The translations under genes were made by a program, and so were the position numbers. From CAYZUC01 sp964481705 (GTDB lineage: Bacteria > Bacillota > Clostridia > Lachnospirales > Lachnospiraceae), in NCBI GenBank assembly GCA_964481705.1, contig CAYZUC010000128.1:1-7195 (forward strand): a DNA stretch of 7,195 nucleotides. The letters run 5' to 3'. Shown in pieces: positions 4,889 to 7,195 of the stretch. The notes below the pieces were generated by a model that saw only the letters and a list, made by a program, of their open reading frames with translations, was not told the origin of the DNA and did no database searches. The first letter of the stretch is position 1. Each line of letters starts with the position of its first letter.

Positions 4889-5947
4889 ATGGAAGATAGA
4901 TTGTTGCAGAAGACCACTATATTTACTTTGATTTATACAGTGATTGCGCTTAGCGTGATGATTGTCTTCTTTGTGTACCGTGAAGTCCCGGTTAATGCGG
5001 AGTCGGGCAATACCGTATCCGGTACGATTATGGGTACAAATAATCAGATGTTAAATCCAGAGACAGGCCCGAAGACAACAGAATACTTGTGTATTCCGCT
5101 TCCGGAAGGAGCTGGTGAGGAACAAGTCTCTATCAGCTCTAACTGTATGACTCGGACACTGAGTCTTTCTGTATCCGGCGTTTCGTCCGATTTTTACTAT
5201 CGTCACTCCCTGAGCGGATGCAGTAATCATATCTCAAATTTGATGTACGGTTATGGGAATAACATGGCAAGGATTGATTTGATTCTTGATAGTGTATATG
5301 AATATGAGAGTATTTTTGACCAAGGTAATATGTATTTGAAGTTCCTTGCACCAAAGGAGTTTTATCGTAAGATTGTGGTACTGGATGCCGGACATGGTGG
5401 CGAAGAGACTGGTACAACGGCCTACGGACAAACAGAAAGTGAAATCGATTACGATGTGGTAAAACGTGTCTGTAAGCTTCTCGATGACACAGATATCAAG
5501 TATTACTGTACACGGGCAGTGTTAGAGGATAATCCAAGCACAAAGGAACGTCTTGCACTTGCCCATAACACAAAGGCAGATATTATGGTTTGTGTTCATG
5601 TAAATGCAGACGCAAAGACTCGTGTAACAAATGGAATTCAAGTGATTTACCCGACCGATGTTTTTATACCGAAGTACGACAGCAAGATGTTGGCGACCAC
5701 CATGGAAGAAGCAATGAAAAATGTGGCTGGACCCAGAAGCCAGGGATGCGTATCCGGGAATAACATTGAGCTATTAAAGGAGGCTACCATCCCGACTGTT
5801 TATGCGGAACTGGGTTATTTAACAAATCGACAAGATGCTCTGAATCTTGGAAAGGAGAGCCATCGGGATAAGCTTGCAAAGGGAATTTTTGATGGTATAG
5901 TAGAGGCATTTGAGGAGATAGACGTAGAAGGAGAAATACATGAGTAA
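4889..5947 (+). CDS. Membrane-anchored N-acetylmuramoyl-L-alanine amidase (Amidase_3)
   Basis: This enzyme should cleave the amide bond between MurNAc and L-Ala in peptidoglycan, acting outside the membrane. The 352-residue protein has a membrane anchor at about 9-30, a low-complexity linker (35-60), a beta-rich extracellular domain (about 65-158) and a C-terminal zinc amidase domain (about 161-343). Zinc ligands are H169 in DAGHGG, E185 in the TESEID segment and H237 in VCVHVNAD; the catalytic glutamate is E307 in YAELGYLTN. All are intact. The domain resembles CwlD/CwlC-type amidases, but the protein is longer than CwlD (about 237 residues) because of the extra domain, which vaguely recalls AMIN cell-wall-targeting domains. 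The ATG at 4889 has no strong ribosome binding site, so translation may be coupled to the upstream gene. Its end overlaps the rdgB start by eight bases. Confidence 0.92.
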   Translation: MEDRLLQKTTIFTLIYTVIALSVMIVFFVYREVPVNAESGNTVSGTIMGTNNQMLNPETGPKTTEYLCIPLPEGAGEEQVSISSNCMTRTLSLSVSGVSSDFYYRHSLSGCSNHISNLMYGYGNNMARIDLILDSVYEYESIFDQGNMYLKFLAPKEFYRKIVVLDAGHGGEETGTTAYGQTESEIDYDVVKRVCKLLDDTDIKYYCTRAVLEDNPSTKERLALAHNTKADIMVCVHVNADAKTRVTNGIQVIYPTDVFIPKYDSKMLATTMEEAMKNVAGPRSQGCVSGNNIELLKEATIPTVYAELGYLTNRQDALNLGKESHRDKLAKGIFDGIVEAFEEIDVEGEIHE

Positions 5948-6542
5948 GAGACTTATTTTTGCAACAGGAAATGCCGGAAAGATGAAAGAAATACGCGAGA
6001 TTATGAAGGACATGGATTATGAGATACTGTCCCTAAAGGAAGCGGACATTGATTTAGATATTAATGAGAATGGTAAAACCTTTGAGGAGAATGCATTGAT
6101 TAAGGCCAGAACAGTCTGGAAAGTGACAGGAGATTTGGTCCTGGCGGATGATTCTGGATTGGAAATTGACTATCTGAATAAGGAGCCGGGGATTTATTCC
6201 GCGCGTTATATGGGGGAGGATACTTCTTATCGGATTAAGAATCAGAATCTGATCGATCGGCTGGAGGGAGTTCCGGATGATAAGAGAACAGCCAGATTTG
6301 TGTGTGCCGTGGCAGCAGTATTTCCAGACGGGACGGATGCGGTGGTTCGTGGTGTAATGGAAGGCCGAATCGGTTACGAAGAAGAAGGAGAGAACGGATT
6401 TGGTTATGATCCGATTTTTATACTTCCTAAGTATGGATGCACGACAGCTCACTTGTCCATGGAGGACAAAAATAAGGAAAGCCATCGCGGAAAAGCTTTA
6501 CGAGCGATGAAAGAACAAATGAAGGAACGGATGAGAGGTTAA
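5940..6542 (+). CDS. rdgB: XTP/dITP diphosphatase (RdgB/HAM1 family)
   Basis: This house-cleaning enzyme hydrolyses non-canonical purine nucleotides (dITP, XTP) to monophosphates plus pyrophosphate, keeping them out of DNA and RNA. At 200 residues it has the normal family length. The signature N-terminal FATGNAGKMKEI (7-18) binds the triphosphate, with K14 at the usual position. ADDSGLEID (69-77) supplies the metal-binding and catalytic acids D70 and D71, followed by PGIYSARY (83-90). GFGYDPIF (153-160) and SHRGKA (181-186) recognise the base. All key positions are intact. The ATG overlaps the amidase gene by eight bases and is preceded by GAAGGAG, so the two are co-translated. The next gene begins four bases after its stop; rdgB and yfcE-type genes are commonly adjacent in Firmicutes. 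Confidence 0.97.
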   Translation: MSKRLIFATGNAGKMKEIREIMKDMDYEILSLKEADIDLDINENGKTFEENALIKARTVWKVTGDLVLADDSGLEIDYLNKEPGIYSARYMGEDTSYRIKNQNLIDRLEGVPDDKRTARFVCAVAAVFPDGTDAVVRGVMEGRIGYEEEGENGFGYDPIFILPKYGCTTAHLSMEDKNKESHRGKALRAMKEQMKERMRG

Positions 6543-6546
6543 ATGA

Positions 6547-7026
6547 ATGAAGATTCTTATTGTCAGTGATTCTCATAGAGATAATCGCAATATTGAGACC
6601 GTTCTGGATAAGATAAAACCGATTGATATGTTAATCCATTGTGGAGATGCGGAAGGCTCGGAGTATTTTATTGGAGAAAAAGCGGAATGTCCAATGGAGA
6701 TTGTACTTGGAAATAATGATTTCTTTTCAAAGCTTCCATTGGATCGTGAGTTTGAGATTGGTCCGTATAAAGTCTGGCTTACACATGGTCATTACTTTTA
6801 TGTGTCGATGGGACCGGAAAGACTGATAGAAGAGGCTGAGTCCAGAGGCGTTGATATTGTTATGTTTGGACATACACATCGACCGATGTTGGAGAGCTAT
6901 GGAGATTTAACGGTATTAAACCCGGGTAGTATCTCCTACCCTCGTCAGGAAGGAAGAAAACCCTCTTATATTATTATGGAAATTGATGATCAGGATGAAG
7001 CACATTTCACGTTGAATTATTTATAG
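6547..7026 (+). CDS. Metallophosphoesterase, YfcE/MJ0936 type
   Basis: This is a calcineurin-like phosphodiesterase of 159 residues, the normal length for the YfcE group of small, two-metal phosphodiesterases, cytoplasmic and of uncertain natural substrate. All metal-binding motifs are present in order: SDSH (7-10; D8, H10), HCGD (31-34; D34), GNND (55-58), LTHGH (78-82; H80) and GHTH (108-111; H109, H111). NPGSISYPR (125-133) is the usual C-terminal signature. The start at 6547 is chosen because GAGAGG (about 6533-6538) is well spaced and the protein begins directly with the MKILIVSDSH strand. A nearby ATG at 6543 is in another frame. It is the last gene of the operon before a tRNA gene, with no clear terminator between them. 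Confidence 0.95.
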   Translation: MKILIVSDSHRDNRNIETVLDKIKPIDMLIHCGDAEGSEYFIGEKAECPMEIVLGNNDFFSKLPLDREFEIGPYKVWLTHGHYFYVSMGPERLIEEAESRGVDIVMFGHTHRPMLESYGDLTVLNPGSISYPRQEGRKPSYIIMEIDDQDEAHFTLNYL

Positions 7027-7074
7027 AAGGCTTGCCCGCTAATGCGAAAAACGGCAAAAATCAACGCAAAATGA

Positions 7075-7103
7075 TTGACATGAAATATCGCAAATGATAA
7101 TAT
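7075..7103 (+). promoter_or_regulatory. Sigma-A promoter of the tRNA-Leu gene
   Basis: A consensus TTGACA (7075-7080) is separated by 17 bp from TAATAT (7098-7103), with TGA just before the -10 forming an extended element (7095-7097). A start near 7110 leaves a leader of about 30 nt before the mature tRNA 5' end at 7141, to be removed by RNase P. Strong, close promoters like this are usual for tRNA genes. Confidence 0.85.
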
Positions 7104-7140
7104 AATTAAGCGTGCTTTTGTGGCATGTGTCGAGTCATAT

Positions 7141-7195
7141 GCGGATATGGCGGAATTGGCAGACGCGCTAGATTTAGGTTCTAGTGGGAGACCGT
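7141..7195 (+). tRNA. tRNA-Leu(UAG), 3' end cut off by the window
   Basis: The 5' part of a tRNA is plain: acceptor strand GCGGATA (7141-7147), a D arm beginning GGCGGAATTGGCAGACGC, and an anticodon arm CTAGA-TTTAGGT-TCTAG (7168-7184) with anticodon TAG at 7175-7177. It reads CUA and probably other CUN leucine codons. The start of a long variable arm (TGGGAGACCGT), as in leucine-type class II tRNAs, runs to the window end. The T arm and the acceptor 3' strand are not visible. Confidence 0.95.

Noticed and set aside
6641..6826. Second forward frame inside the metallophosphoesterase gene
   Set aside because: It overlaps a gene with all family motifs intact in another frame, and has no recognisable domain.
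7027..7074. Terminator between the last operon gene and the tRNA promoter
   Set aside because: Only a weak GCC/GGC pairing with no T-run is present, so read-through into the tRNA gene cannot be excluded.

Overview
The window looks like chromosomal DNA of a low-to-moderate GC Firmicute, most likely a Lachnospiraceae-type Clostridia (Clostridium cluster XIVa relative). This rests on strong AGGAGG-type ribosome binding sites, AT-rich codon use, a sugar ABC importer of the family abundant in gut Clostridia, a HAAS/DUF1700 protein, and the style of the rlmL-like / amidase / rdgB / yfcE gene string. The assignment is an inference from gene content; no 16S or other species marker is present.

Region 1 (1-2056): the two membrane subunits of a CUT1-type carbohydrate ABC importer (MalF-like then MalG-like, overlapping by one base) end at a clear intrinsic terminator. 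No ATPase or solute-binding protein gene is visible. The binding protein gene probably lies just upstream, and the first 112 bases hold inverted repeats rather than an obvious promoter.

Region 2 (2057-2640): a single-gene unit encoding a small membrane protein with a HAAS/DUF1700 head, with a likely promoter in front and a good terminator behind.

Region 3 (2641-3270): the least ordinary part. A 280-base AT-rich stretch contains a perfect 13-bp hairpin next to a TATAAT hexamer, a second 9-bp inverted repeat, a near-concentric dyad around TTTTCGAAAA, and two alternative promoter candidates (one sigma-A-like, one resembling the forespore sigma-G pattern). It precedes a 97-codon gene with a strong ribosome binding site that encodes a protein roughly 70% Ser plus Asn, built of Asn-Ser-Ser triplets. 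A 9/9 match to the Spo0A box and a terminator hairpin follow it. No known family is recognised for this protein; a sporulation link is a hypothesis only.

Region 4 (3363-7026): five closely packed same-strand genes, probably one operon: a single-domain rhodanese, a THUMP-type rRNA methyltransferase (RlmL/YpsC family), a membrane-anchored N-acetylmuramoyl-L-alanine amidase with an extra extracellular domain, an RdgB/HAM1 nucleotide house-cleaning pyrophosphatase, and a YfcE-type metallophosphoesterase. Apart from the amidase, which acts outside the cell, these are cytoplasmic RNA-modification and maintenance functions.

Region 5 (7027-7195): a consensus-like sigma-A promoter drives a tRNA-Leu(UAG) gene whose 3' part runs off the window.

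Most of the window is ordinary chromosomal housekeeping. The Ser/Asn-repeat gene and its structured upstream region are the best candidates for something undescribed.
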